In this document: piece after piece, positions 19,762 to 30,429 of the stretch | Position numbering within the stretch: position 1 is the first letter of the stretch | Layout: every line of letters begins with the position of its first letter | Source of the DNA: Hypsibius dujardini | Taxonomy: Eukaryota; Tardigrada; Eutardigrada; Parachela; Hypsibiidae | Length of the DNA stretch: 31,646 bases | Direction: 5' to 3' | Assembly (NCBI GenBank): GCA_001579985.1 | Contig: LRSR01012379.1 | Span: 1 to 31,646 of the forward strand | Translations under genes and position numbers: made by a program | The notes under the pieces: model-generated | Seen by the model: only the letters and a program-made list of their open reading frames with translations | Databases searched by the model: none | What the model was told of the DNA's origin: nothing

Positions 19762-22670
19762 ATTGGCGCAAATTAATTTCCCCTATTACGTATGCCTACT
19801 CCAAACAAAAGAAAGACGAATCGTTGAGCCCTTCTTTGTTCGAGGGAGACATTTCAGGAATAGACCTGTCGCTTGATAGTGTATGTTTGCGTTCCAACAA
19901 ATTTAGTCCAATAAGGGGTCTGTTAATCCTTATAAGCTCATTTGTTCAGTGAGCGCCTATCTGTTCTCATCCCAAATCAAGTAGCTGGCGTCTGTTCATC
20001 ATTTACTGTTTCGAGTTCTCACTTTACAGGACGAGTTGCTGGCAACGCTAGCACAGAACGCGGTGCTCGAAGAAGATGCCGTCTGACCTGATGGGATTGT
20101 CCCCTTCACGTTTAGCTCAGAATTCGATTTCAGTGAGAATGCTTTTCAGCTTTGCTTTAGACCACAGCCTCCCTGACAGTGATCCTGTTTGTGCTTTTCA
20201 GACCGGAACGAGACAGCGCTTATCCAAGAAGCAATGAAAGGTATCATACTGAAGACTTGCGTGAAGTTTACGCCACGATTGCAGGAGAAGGCATACGAAA
20301 CATTTGAGAGAAGCACTGATGGGTCGGTATTATTCTTCATGGTTATTGGATACTTAACAGAACAAAACAGGTGTAACTCTCAACGAGGTGTTACTCGTAC
20401 GTCGGTCGCACTCAGGCACAGCAGCGGATCAAACTCCCAGCGAGCTGTTTAACCCTCATCGGAGAGATGCAACATGAGTTGATGCACGCGCTAGGATTCC
20501 AGCACGAGCAGAGCCGACTTGATCATGACAATTGCACTCGTGTATACTACCAGAACAATCCTCAAGGTGAGGCATCCCTGGGGGTTCTGGTACGTTCTTT
20601 CTGGTGGGATTTCCGACCGCCAGGGACGCGCAAAAGAAAAGAGGAAGACATCAAATTTTCTGATATCATTTTAAAGCTTGAGTGGATCGGTTCTGATTAT
20701 TCACAAAAACACGTGCAGTCTAATACTCTGTAGCTCTAAGAACACGGACGGCAATTTAATTTAAAAAAAATTGTTTTCATTTGTTCCGATGTTTGCTTCA
20801 ATCAAACAATATGTTTCGTCATCGCTTGGTGCAATTTGGATTCTCAGAATCCAATTAAATTTATTAATAGTGAGCTAATCAAATAAAAGCTAAAATTTTT
20901 CAAAACTATTTTGAGATTCCGCCTTGTCTTTCGGCTCGCGAAACCCCAATTCCCGCACCAGTTTTAAAACGATCGAGCTTTTCACGAGAAACACTGGCCT
21001 CTTTTTGGCAATACTTTCAACCTGCCCTTCCACTACAACAGCGTTTTGCATTTCGCCCACAATCCTTTTGCCAGAAAGTCAACCGAGGAAATGCCGAACA
21101 TCATAGCGAAGGAAGGCTTGAAACCCATTGGGAATCGAGTGGTCATGAGCGTCCTCGACGTCAGACGCATCAATCTCCTCTACAAATGTCCGGTTAGTGT
21201 GCCGACAACTCAGTCCGTCTTAAACGCAACTGTGCCGCCCAGCACAACGACCTCCACCGACGGAAGCGAGCCGATAATAACGGCGGCAACTCTTCCCACC
21301 ACCACCACCACGACAGTGGACAAAGCTAAAAGTATGTATAAAAAAACTGTTAACCCTCGTGCAAACTGTGTGGGCTTTTGGAGGATCTCTGTCAATTTAG
21401 GGCAACAACCCTCGGTCCAGCGCTTAGAGGCGCATCTATAGCCGGGTATTTATGCTTAAGGGGATTCTGCTACTACCAACGCTATAAAAATTTAAATGCC
21501 AGCTGACTAAGCTCAAGTTTCATCAAAATATATACTATAAGAGGTTGTTTTTCAAAAATAACGTTACGGGCAAATCGCGGAGATGAATTCTTTGTTTTCG
21601 CAAATTTTAAATCCTACCAAAAATAATATTGTCGCCTGTCAAAGATATCTATTCAAAAATGATCACAAAAATTGGACTACCTTAGAAAGTGTGGAGACAT
21701 ATTTCTATCCCCCCTCCCCCCGCTGAAAATAATCCTAAAATCAAGCTCCAACATCCGAGACAGCAAGAAAGTATACGGGTCTTGTGAGTCAGGCCCCGCT
21801 TGATACTGTAACAGGAGCGCATACCGTTGATGGTAGCGACACCTGTACAGCCAACGTACATACGTACGTTCGTGTGTGTCACCATGCCTCTGACGACGTT
21901 TGCCATCTTCTGTTCGTAAGCGGCTGGGAAATCTCCACGCCGCATTTTATGCTCGACTTTTCCGTCGATATGTCAGTATTAGTCTTTGGTGTTGCAGTGT
22001 TGACTGCACTCAATAAAGTGTGGATGTCAGTGTGAGTTTGTGAGTGTCTTAGGTTGATTGCTTGATTAGTGAGCACAGTGATTTCCCCTCTCTGCGGACT
22101 GAAGACGTTGACTCCACCGACGCCCTCGGTCGCCTTAATCAAGTCTGTGCTTGGGGCAGGCCGGCAATTGCTGGCTGTTGCTGAGTTCACAGGCCCTAAC
22201 AGGAATAGGGTTAGCTCGGTGTGTGCTGCGAGCCGGACGTGTGTGTTTCCCCCATTTCAGGATATTGTTCCTTTTTCACCGGATTCCAAAAGTGTTGACA
22301 GCATTAGACGACTTGAGACGAGTATTCACAGTGCTCCATCTCTGCGTTCTCCTCTTACTTGACTATCTCGAGACAGGATCCCTGTGACTGGTAGTAATAC
22401 CGACATAAATCCCTAATGTTACAATACACATGTTCAGCTCAACCGTACCGGTGCGCTGTTCCATAAATTGAAAGGGATTCTATGGACAATAAACAACAAA
22501 TTGATTGCTTTCTCTTTTCAGAGTCAAGTGCGCGATGTCCGATTAGTCCTGACGGGATGCACATCGATGACTGCCAATCAGCTGCGGATTGTGTTGCGCG
22601 AAATTTAGGCTCAATGTGCTGTACGTTCTGTATGGCGGAACGTCATTGTAACAATTATTGTACCGATTAA
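19762..22670 (+). pseudogene. Gene C: astacin-like gene with premature stop, probably a pseudogene
   Basis: Exons: 19762-19880, 20030-20132, 20202-20322, 20388-20566, about 20978-21331 and 22522-22670 (TAA). The prodomain has SLFEGDI. In exon 20030-20132 a TGA (20084-20086) stands where B has the conserved Trp (ARIWPNG against DAV-stop-PDG). HELMHALGFQHEQSRLDHD (20473 on) retains the zinc motif. The next exon has a good acceptor at 20961 that gives VLK as in gene A but then needs a frameshift; a weak acceptor at 20977 (GATCGAG) keeps the frame. The Met-turn is SVLHF. A Thr-rich linker and the eight-cysteine exon end the gene at YCTD-stop. Intron 20323-20387 is only 65 bp. Exon 4 is 121 nt, as in gene B. 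Apart from the stop, the phases join perfectly. The signal-peptide exon was not found. If the TGA is an assembly error the gene could be active. Confidence 0.75.
22522..22670 (+). other. Eight-cysteine terminal exon of gene C
   Basis: It reads ARCPISPDGMHIDDC, QSAADC, SMCCTFC, HCNNYC and ends two residues later. The spacing is C-x11-C-x5-C-x8-CC-x2-C-x5-C-x3-C, the same as gene B except for one residue. A clean acceptor (CTCTTTTCAG) and phase 1 entry are seen. Intron 21332-22521 before it is nearly 1.2 kb and contains no recognised exon. Confidence 0.8.
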
Positions 22671-22826
22671 GGTCTAGTTATCCATGAATTAGCCATCTGC
22701 GACATCAAGAAATTTTAGTCGTTGTTGAATGTCTGTCAGTGACAGTGATCCTCCCTTGCTTGAAATTGAGAGGCATTGAAAGTTTCGCTTGGTGAATCGC
22801 TAGTTCTAATGGAGAAAACTCGAAAG

Positions 22827-22832
22827 AATAAA
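22827..22832 (+). promoter_or_regulatory. Candidate poly(A) signal of gene C
   Basis: AATAAA 157 bases after the terminal TAA. Confidence 0.5.
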
Positions 22833-23211
22833 CAACATTAATAAGTAAGTAGGTAAGTAAGTAGGTATAACGACATCAAAGGCTACAAAACGTTTAGCCA
22901 CAGGAACAACATGTCTAGAAAGCTGAATCCAAGAAGTGCTAAATCTCCGGAGGCTTGGTGGATATTCTGACGTAAACAAGACATTTAAAAATCATTAAGC
23001 CCTAGGTTTCAATATCCGTTGTGAAACTCCTGCAACGCTAAAAAAAGAAGAAACGAAACAGAAATAAAAATATGCATACAAAGCAATAAACGTTTCACAC
23101 TCGGGATTCTGTTCTGCAAGGCATGAATCATTCGATCAATCAGATGTCATAGAATCGACGAAATCCGTGTCTGACGCTTTCAAATTTTCTGCCACCGAGG
23201 ACAATGCTTAT

Positions 23212-23400
23212 ATACCAGTAAATAAAATTGGTAATAAAATAAAAATAAAATAAAATTCAGTAAAATAAATAAATAAAATTGGTAACAAGTAAAATTGGTA
23301 TTAAATTAATATTAGTTTTAATTTTAAATTAAATATTAAATATTAAAAAAAATTGATAATCAAATAAAAATAAAATAAAATAAAATAAAAATAAAATAAG
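23212..23400. repeat. AT-rich AAATAAAATA tract
   Basis: Repeats of AATAAAAT and AAATTGGTA with no coding potential. Confidence 0.8.
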
Positions 23401-23559
23401 ATTCTACGTTTTGGTTAAAACAGTTCAGTTAGATTGGCACTACCTCCGAGTAATTTCCTGAACTTGGAGTTCCCATACACAACCAACATAACGAGCCCCA
23501 TTATTCCGGAAAAGGTAAAAAATGTCGCGCAAAGAGCGTAATTTTGAATATTTTATGAA

Positions 23560-24105
23560 AGCACACACTACCACAGTGAAAGAAACCTATATTCGCCATA
23601 TGTGATTAAAAAGTCTAAACTAAACTAAACTAAACTAAGAGAACTAAAATTAGTCAACTAACTTCGACTAATGCTATACTAAAAGTATCAGTTACTAAAA
23701 AAACCCAACTAAAAAAAGTCAGTAACTTAAATTTGATTAATTAAAAAAAACAAATTGAAAGCTATACTGAAAGATTCAGATACTAAAAAAAATTAGACTA
23801 AAATATTTAATAACTTAGTTCTTTAAGTTACTTACCGACTAATATTAGTTTTTGACATAATTTCATGTGGCTAGAAATTCGAGAACCGGTTGCATTGGTC
23901 AAAGCACATAGTACATAGTGAAGAAAAAAATATAATCACCGTATGTGTTATGAAAGTCGAGAACCGGTTGCGCTGGTGAACGCACGTAGTACACAGTAAA
24001 AAATACCAGTATTCGCAATATGTGCTTAGAAAGTCGAAAACCGGTTACACTGGTGAAGGCATAGAGGACACAGTAAACAAAATCTGTATTCGCCATGCGT
24101 GTGGG
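23560..24105. repeat. Degenerate ~75-bp tandem repeat with ACTAA-rich inserts
   Basis: Units beginning TCGAGAACCGGTTG recur at about 23879, 23958 and 24034, each followed by GTGAACGCAC, then ATTCGCAATATGTG-like sequence. A lone unit tail (ATATTCGCCATATGTG) is at about 23590. Between the units lie ACTAAACTAAAC runs (23617-23860). The minus-strand frame at 23899-24096 is a repeat artefact. Confidence 0.75.
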
Positions 24106-26796
24106 GATGGCAAAAAACTAGCAAAGCTAAGAAAACTAAATTAAAACTACACAAAAACATTTAGTAACTAATTTTCCCGTTTTAGTTTTTTAAATTGACT
24201 AAAAAAACCAAGTTAAACAAAATACCTAATATAAATAAAAAATATTTGTATTGAAAACCATTTTCCAGTCATTCCCATCCCTTGTCAAATATAATTTATA
24301 TTCCATCGACGTCTAACATCAACAGAACTCAACTTAAATTTCGGACATGAAATGGTTCCAAAAAGTTTACTTGAAAGATAAATATTGCTAGCGGCCAGAC
24401 ATGACACTGGAAGAAAGCAGTCAGGCATGAAACCGATCCCTCGTGCGGAGAAACGGGTTACTGAATGTTTACGCCTGTCACAGGTTTAAAACTAGTTTTC
24501 AACTTGATTGCTGTAATCGAACAGGTTTGGCGAAATCGAAGAACCGGCACCGAGCAAAGTAGTCAAAAAACACTTTTCGGCCACTGCAAGATTGTGCTGT
24601 TACAACTTTGGCTCTAGGATGTTAAGTCTGAAGGAAAACGCATTTTGCTTGAATTGACTCAGCTACCTGTAAATGTACTGACAGTAACTTGCCATGCGAA
24701 ATTTTTACTAACTGGATACAGTCATTTTATGCAGCTGTAGACTAAATTTCCGATCTGTAATTCACGAAACCAAACGTGACTTTAATATTAAGCGGGTCAA
24801 CTTTAAAAAAGTCATATCAACTACAGAAGAGCACCTTCCACCAAAAGCTGCATTGGACTATACATACTTCTTAACGATACTCTGAGCGTTTCAGCAGTCG
24901 GCCAAATTGTTCCTTTCATACACTATCCCAGTCAACAAAGAGACTTATGTGGACCTTACTGTCTGTTTGGGAACCAAGAATGTGGCTATTCATTGAGTTT
25001 ATATGTAGCCTTTTTTGGTTTATATTAGCCGACGGACGCGCGCCATATGTCTTCAATCTAGGTAAACCGTAATTTTTCTGCTGCTGACTCCACCGATAAT
25101 TTGAGAAAATTGGTTCATCACTTTTCCCTACGATTGGGTGAATCCCAGTAGTCACTCGCAATGCCCAAAATAGTGGGACACAGCCTGTACATTGCGAAAA
25201 TTGTTGTCGACAATAGTCCATTCAAAGATTATTTAGAAGGGATAGACATCAGCTAATGCAACCAGGCGAAAAGTCTTTTGTTTTGGGATGTGATTACCGT
25301 GACTTGCTGACTTGTTTGCACTAACTCATTTGGGCGCGACGAGGCAACCAATATTGCTCAATTTGGATGGTTAAATAGTTAATGATGAATGTGGTCATGC
25401 AAAATTTCTCTACTCAAGTTTAAATGAATGTCTAAATGAAATGAGACCTGATGACGTCACGCAAAACTTTTTGAGGAGACTAGAAATTTTAAAGTTTGCA
25501 AATAACAGAATCTCTTATGAACATTAATTTTCGATGAAAGCGAGCATAGTTTGCTACATTCAGCCCCAAGAAAAACTCATCACCTGACTTTTGCTGTTCA
25601 AAATGAACGGAAACTCCGCCCTAAATTGCACCGTTTCTGTACGACCAATCAGGACATGTAGTGTACACGTAATGCATAATCATGCATTGCATTTGGATTC
25701 AAAACACGAACAGGCAAGCAATAACAAAATAAAATAACAGGAATAAAATTTGAACAATTCAAACCATGAGAAAAAAATATATTCGGAACCGGAATACCCC
25801 AATCGAAATCCGGAATTTTGCATAACTTTATTGATCAGTGCAGGCATGGAGTCATACAAATTCCGAAAAGATCCGCAGATCCAGGTCCTTTGGTACGATA
25901 ATCCCAAGACTGCTGGACAAAACGTCACAGTTCCTCCTCATTTTTTGATGCGAGCTTCGTCACATCTTTTTTCATCAGACACTACCAATTCTCAATCAAA
26001 CCAACTTGATGTCTACGTACTAAAGCAGTCAATCAGTTGATTTATTTCACAAATCGTTTATGAGAATCCATCAACCAACCAAAATCCTTGAACGACGATT
26101 TTGTTCAAATGGCATTTTAGCCAGTCAAGCACTGCTCTATAAGAAATTACAGTTTGTTGTGTTCAAACAAGGAGTCAACCAACAGACGTACCTTGACTCG
26201 GCCTCCGTTCAAATTAAACATCCCTTCTGCCGCAAAGTATGAACTGCCATTGCTACTTCAGGAGGAATTCACCTTCTTTTACCATTTGGAAAAACAACTG
26301 TTTATTAAATCAAGTCAATTAAGAGTGATAGCAGCGGCAGAAAAAATCACAGTCATGAACAGCTACAAAAACAGCTGATAAAAATTCGAATTCGACTACT
26401 TTGGGCAGTTTCTCTGCGGTTAAGTCAGCAGTTGTTGCAGTCCTATACCAGGTAAACTGCCATTTGTTTTCGAGATTGCGAGATAAGCAAATATATGGTG
26501 GTCCACTCGGTTCAATTACTTGCATCTTTCAAGAACAAAGACATCCTATTATTACACCTGTCGCACCACATCTCCCTCTATGCGCAAAAAGTCTATGTTG
26601 TGCAACGAGAGTTTTCTTGGGGCTGACTGTAGAATGAAGGCTTATCCAGTGCAAATTTTTAACAAAACCTGTGTTGAATTTTCCTCTTGAAATTTTTGAA
26701 TTTTTGCAGGTTTATAGGATTTACCAGCATGTGTTGACAGCATGAACTTTTGATGTCGCTCGTGTGTTTCGCTTAGTACCTAGACTTCTTTTCTAG
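24106..26796. other. 2.7-kb intergenic stretch upstream of gene D
   Basis: No gene is recognised. A frame at 25750-26040 contains MESYKFRKDPQIQVLWYD after an acceptor-like GTGCAG (25843), but it matches no family I know. The missing first exon of gene D should lie here or further upstream. Confidence 0.4.
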
Positions 26797-27800
26797 CCAA
26801 AGCATTGGATGATGACGCCCTGGCATTAGCGCCAAATGCATCTTTTTTGGAAGGCGATATCTTCGGCGTCGATGCTCCGTCCAGCGATGCAAATGTATGT
26901 GCCTGCTAATGTAGTGAATATACCAATGCTACGATGCTACATATACTAATGCTACAATGCGGAGCCTTGACTAGGAATACAATAGTTTCTGTATTAGAGC
27001 AGTGAAGCCAAGTGGCTGCCGCCTGCACGCTAGGCAGAACCACAGAGTTCAACTCCCTCATTCCGGCCTTTCGTCTTTTTTCGAATAAAAAGCGTTACAT
27101 ATGGCGGAGAGGTATGGGATTGAACTGTGAACATCGTACAACTCTGAACCCTGTGCCTCTGTCTCACAGGCAGGCGGAAGAACCGCTAGACCATTCGACA
27201 TTTACTGCTCCATCACTGCCAGTATCGTCCTTTTAGTCAAGGTCAAACATGGAGCGTTCGTCCTGTTTGCACATTCTCTACACTGATAATCAGACAGAAT
27301 CAACTTTAATTGACTAACAAATTATGATTATGAAGTATGATCAGCCATCAGTTAACCAGTAGAAATGGAAGCAAACACATTTCTAAAATAAATAGTGCAA
27401 CTGACTGCGGATATTCCACTCATGATATAAGGCTTATCATTCAGTATATAACGCCGAGCCTAAACTGCTTTGGATTAACTGAGGTTCGTTTTACAGGACG
27501 TAGGATACAATGCTGTTATGGATGAAAATTTACGTTGGATTAGCCGAACGGTTCCCTTTGCGTTCTCAAGTACATTCGGTTAGTCAATTTAACTCTGCCA
27601 GTATACGCGAAGATGAACAATAGCGCGAGAGTGTTATTAAGAAATGTTACGAACTATCAAGAATAAGATGGTTGGGACTAGCAAGCAGGCAAACAGATAG
27701 ACAGACAGACAGACAGACAGAAAGATAGAGAGACAGAGAAACAGGCAGAGAAACAGAGAAACAGACAGACAGACAGACAGAGAGACAGAGAAACAGAGAA

Positions 27801-27835
<35 letters not shown>

Positions 27836-29995
27836 GTTGCAGATTACGGCCCTGTGCTAAAATACTAATTGTATCACCCCATTTGGTGCAGATGTAACTA
27901 AGTTAAGACACCCTCAGAGAGCTATCATCAGCTTTTGGCTGCCAATCATTTTATGCGGCCTTTCTACAGAGTCAACCGAACGAGACAAAATGGAATTGGT
28001 CAGGACCGCGATGGATGTTTTCGAAAAATCAACTTGCCTCAAATTCGTTCAGCGCACGAACGAAATACAGTACATTCAGTTCCATGCTGATCCAAACAGG
28101 CAAGCGATTCTGGCGCAAACCGTGAACTCCGACTGCGTTTACTAATCCCACCCTGTAATCATTGCAGGTGTTATTCGAATTACGGAAAGCAGATTCGTGG
28201 GACGAAGATTGGCTTGAGTATTATCAGTAAGCGATACCCAGCTTCTTGTCAGAAAAATCTTCGTGCACCAATATCTCTAACGGCACATATGTATAGATTG
28301 TTTCACGAACGCCACAAGTGGGATTGCTCAGCATGAAATTATGCACGCTCTAGGTAAGCAGGAACAGTTCATAATCGATTGCGATTCTATGACCAGTTCT
28401 ATTCTTCGAAACAAACATGTGCTTTAAATTTAAAAATAAATTTGCACAAGAATTTATAGTATATTTTAAACCTCATTCATATTTACTTACCTAGTAAAGG
28501 GTAACGGGACCAAAGAATCAGTTATCTCACTAAATAAGTTTGAATAACAACTGTCCTGCCTTCGGCGTGGCTTATCAGTGGGTGTCATGGGATGACAAAA
28601 TAAGATGCAGATATGCAATCGAGATTGTAACAGGGAAAATCAACAAAACCCTCCCCAGTGTTTTCACAACCTTGAAAACACGCCAACAGCGGCTTTTGTA
28701 GTGATGACTATTCATTTGAGATATTTCGAAACCTTTCATTATGGGCCCCTGTGATCTTTCGTACTGATGGGGCCATGTTATCATACAAACAACATGCAAG
28801 TTGAACAGTTATTCCTGGAGACGAGAACGGTACGAATCAGTTCGGTTCGGGTCCGGTTCGGTTTAGCTGGCAAACCGGTTCGGAATTTGTCATTTAAATG
28901 TCCAAACCGGTTTAAACCGAGATAAACCAATTAAAACGGGCTTGAAAATATATTTTCATATTTATTGCAAATTTATTACCAGACAATCACGCAAAACTAG
29001 TTAAAATGGTAAATATTGTGAATTAAAGACGCACAGATATACAATATGTGGAGTGAACGCTGAAAACTGGTCTCCTAATTCCTCGCATGCCGCCAGGAAA
29101 ATGTGCTTTTCACTAATTTTGGCAGGCTTTGCGTACAATAAAAATCGAAAAAATCCGAAAATTAGGAAAAAGAGCTCTAAACCGATTTAAAATGGTTTGC
29201 TTCGGTTTCAGTTAAAATTCGGAACCAGTTAGTTTTCATTTCCGCGAAATGGGCAATTTGAGGGTCGTGAAAATGCTAGAAATTAAAAGAGGCGGATGCT
29301 TGTGTGAACACATTGCAAACATATGCTGTGTTTACTGATGGCAATTTCTATGAAATTATTCCACATTTTGAACCCACATTTTGCTGATTCGAGGTAGGTT
29401 TGCAAAGTTTTATAATTTGACATCCCTCGCGCTAGACAGGCCCGTTAACCATTCGGCCCTGGAACACACCGTTTAAACAGGCGCATGCATTACTTTCCGT
29501 TCACAAAATAAGTCGGGTTTCCTACTGTACGGATTTTGGCATCGTTCGTGAGCGGCCCTTTTCTCAAGTTCGCCGGTGTCCTGTGTATAGGATTTTTTCA
29601 TGAACAGTCAAGGATGGATCGAGACCAATACGTGGACATTAATTGGTCGAACATAAGAAAAAGTGAGTTACTCGGCATGAGATATTATAAGATATTGAAA
29701 GGAGAATGGACTTGGTGGTGTTCGTGAATTTGCAGAGGACTGGGACCAGTTCAAAATTTACGAATCCACGGCGTTCAATGAGACGTATGATTTCGGATCT
29801 CTCCTGCATTATGGTATGTATGACTTTGCCATTGAGCCTCATGTGTGGACCATCAGACCGAAAGACAAGTACAAGGACAAAGTAATCGGTCAACGGAACG
29901 GGCTCAGCGAAATCGACATACGCAAGCTCAACAAAATGTATCCCTGTCCAGCCCCATCAACAGTGCCAAACTCTGCAGGTAGCGTAGCAAGATAA
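26797..29995 (+). CDS. Gene D: astacin-like metalloprotease with intact zinc motif (5' exon missing)
   Basis: Exons: 26797-26894, 27497-27578, 27970-28099, 28168-28226, 28297-28353, 29591-29662 and 29736-29995. They join in frame into 252 residues plus stop. The prodomain has SFLEGDIFGVD; the mature N-terminus is NLRWISRTVPFAFSSTF. HEIMHALGFFHEQSRMDRD (from 136) is intact but split by an intron after HEIMHAL. A tail with DWDQFKIYESTAFNETYDFG leads to the Met-turn SLLHY (29798-29812), where Leu replaces Met and the Tyr ligand remains. IGQRNGLSEIDI and YPC close the domain. It is probably a secreted active endopeptidase. The donor at 28100 is GC (AACAG|GCAAGC). Genes A to C carry the HExxH region on one exon; D has two extra introns there. 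It may end at TAA 29993-29995, or splice from 29979 to a missing C-terminal module. Confidence 0.8.
27000..27205. mobile_element. Two tRNA-like segments tail to tail (SINE-like)
   Basis: Plus strand 27005-27056 reads CCAAGTGGCTGCCGCCTGCA then GAGTTCAACTCCC, like a tRNA A box and B box. The minus strand of 27110-27205 reads GAATGGTCTAGCGGTTCTTC, CCGCCTGC and CACAGGGTTCAG, again a Pol III A box and B box order. The shared CCGCCTGC and CACAG-GTTCA suggest two related tRNA-derived insertions in opposite orientation, with ATGGCGGAGA between them. They lie in intron 26895-27496 of gene D. Confidence 0.35.
27693..27837. repeat. (CAGA)n microsatellite in a gene D intron
   Basis: CAGA units are mixed with GAGACAGAGAAA units. 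This third CAGA-family array lies in the intron between exons ending at 27578 and starting at 27970. Confidence 0.95.
28829..29240. repeat. Possible old foldback element rich in AACCGGTT
   Basis: AACCGGTTCGGAATTTG near 28877 and the complement of AAATTCGGAACCAGTT near 29214 form an imperfect inverted pair (about 13 of 17). CGGTTTA and TAAACCG motifs cluster at both ends. It lies in the 1.2-kb intron that splits the gene D zinc motif (28354-29590). Confidence 0.35.
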
Positions 29996-30429
29996 TGGGT
30001 AAACTTTCTGACTTGCCACGCAAAGGAACGGTTGCCTTATTGTGAGTGACATCTTGTCCTACGTGGGAAAATTGGCGTGGCTATCCAGCGCCAACGACAC
30101 TGTTCTGCAGGGTTTCGGGCGGCGGGCATATTCATAAATCTTCCCCATTTCAAAAGTCAAGCAACAGACGATAAGAATCAATATGTAACTGCACCGCAGT
30201 ACTCTTACTTCAAAGACACATGAATTTTTAATGGTTTAATGGTATTCAAGAGCAGACAACCTCTAATGAGGACTGAAACGTCTAGTCGGTCCCTTCGCAA
30301 GAGATTCAAAAACGAAATAGGCGGGCAGACAACATTTTCTCACGAAAAGCAGACAAGCTTGAAGATTTTCACATGTCTTCAGACAGTTGGCGGTACAGGC
30401 ACATCAAACGAAACGAAAGAGTAGTGTTT
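29996..30429. other. Downstream of gene D
   Basis: No AATAAA near the stop and no eight-cysteine exon were found. A frame at 30239-30424 is unsupported. Confidence 0.4.

Noticed and set aside
20084-20086. Selenocysteine or reassigned TGA in gene C
   Set aside because: Paralogues have Trp there, no SECIS-like structure was evident, and the other genes use TGA-free frames. A nonsense mutation is simpler.
24916-25221. 101-codon minus-strand frame
   Set aside because: No domain, no splice context and no resemblance to neighbours; the length is within chance for this composition.
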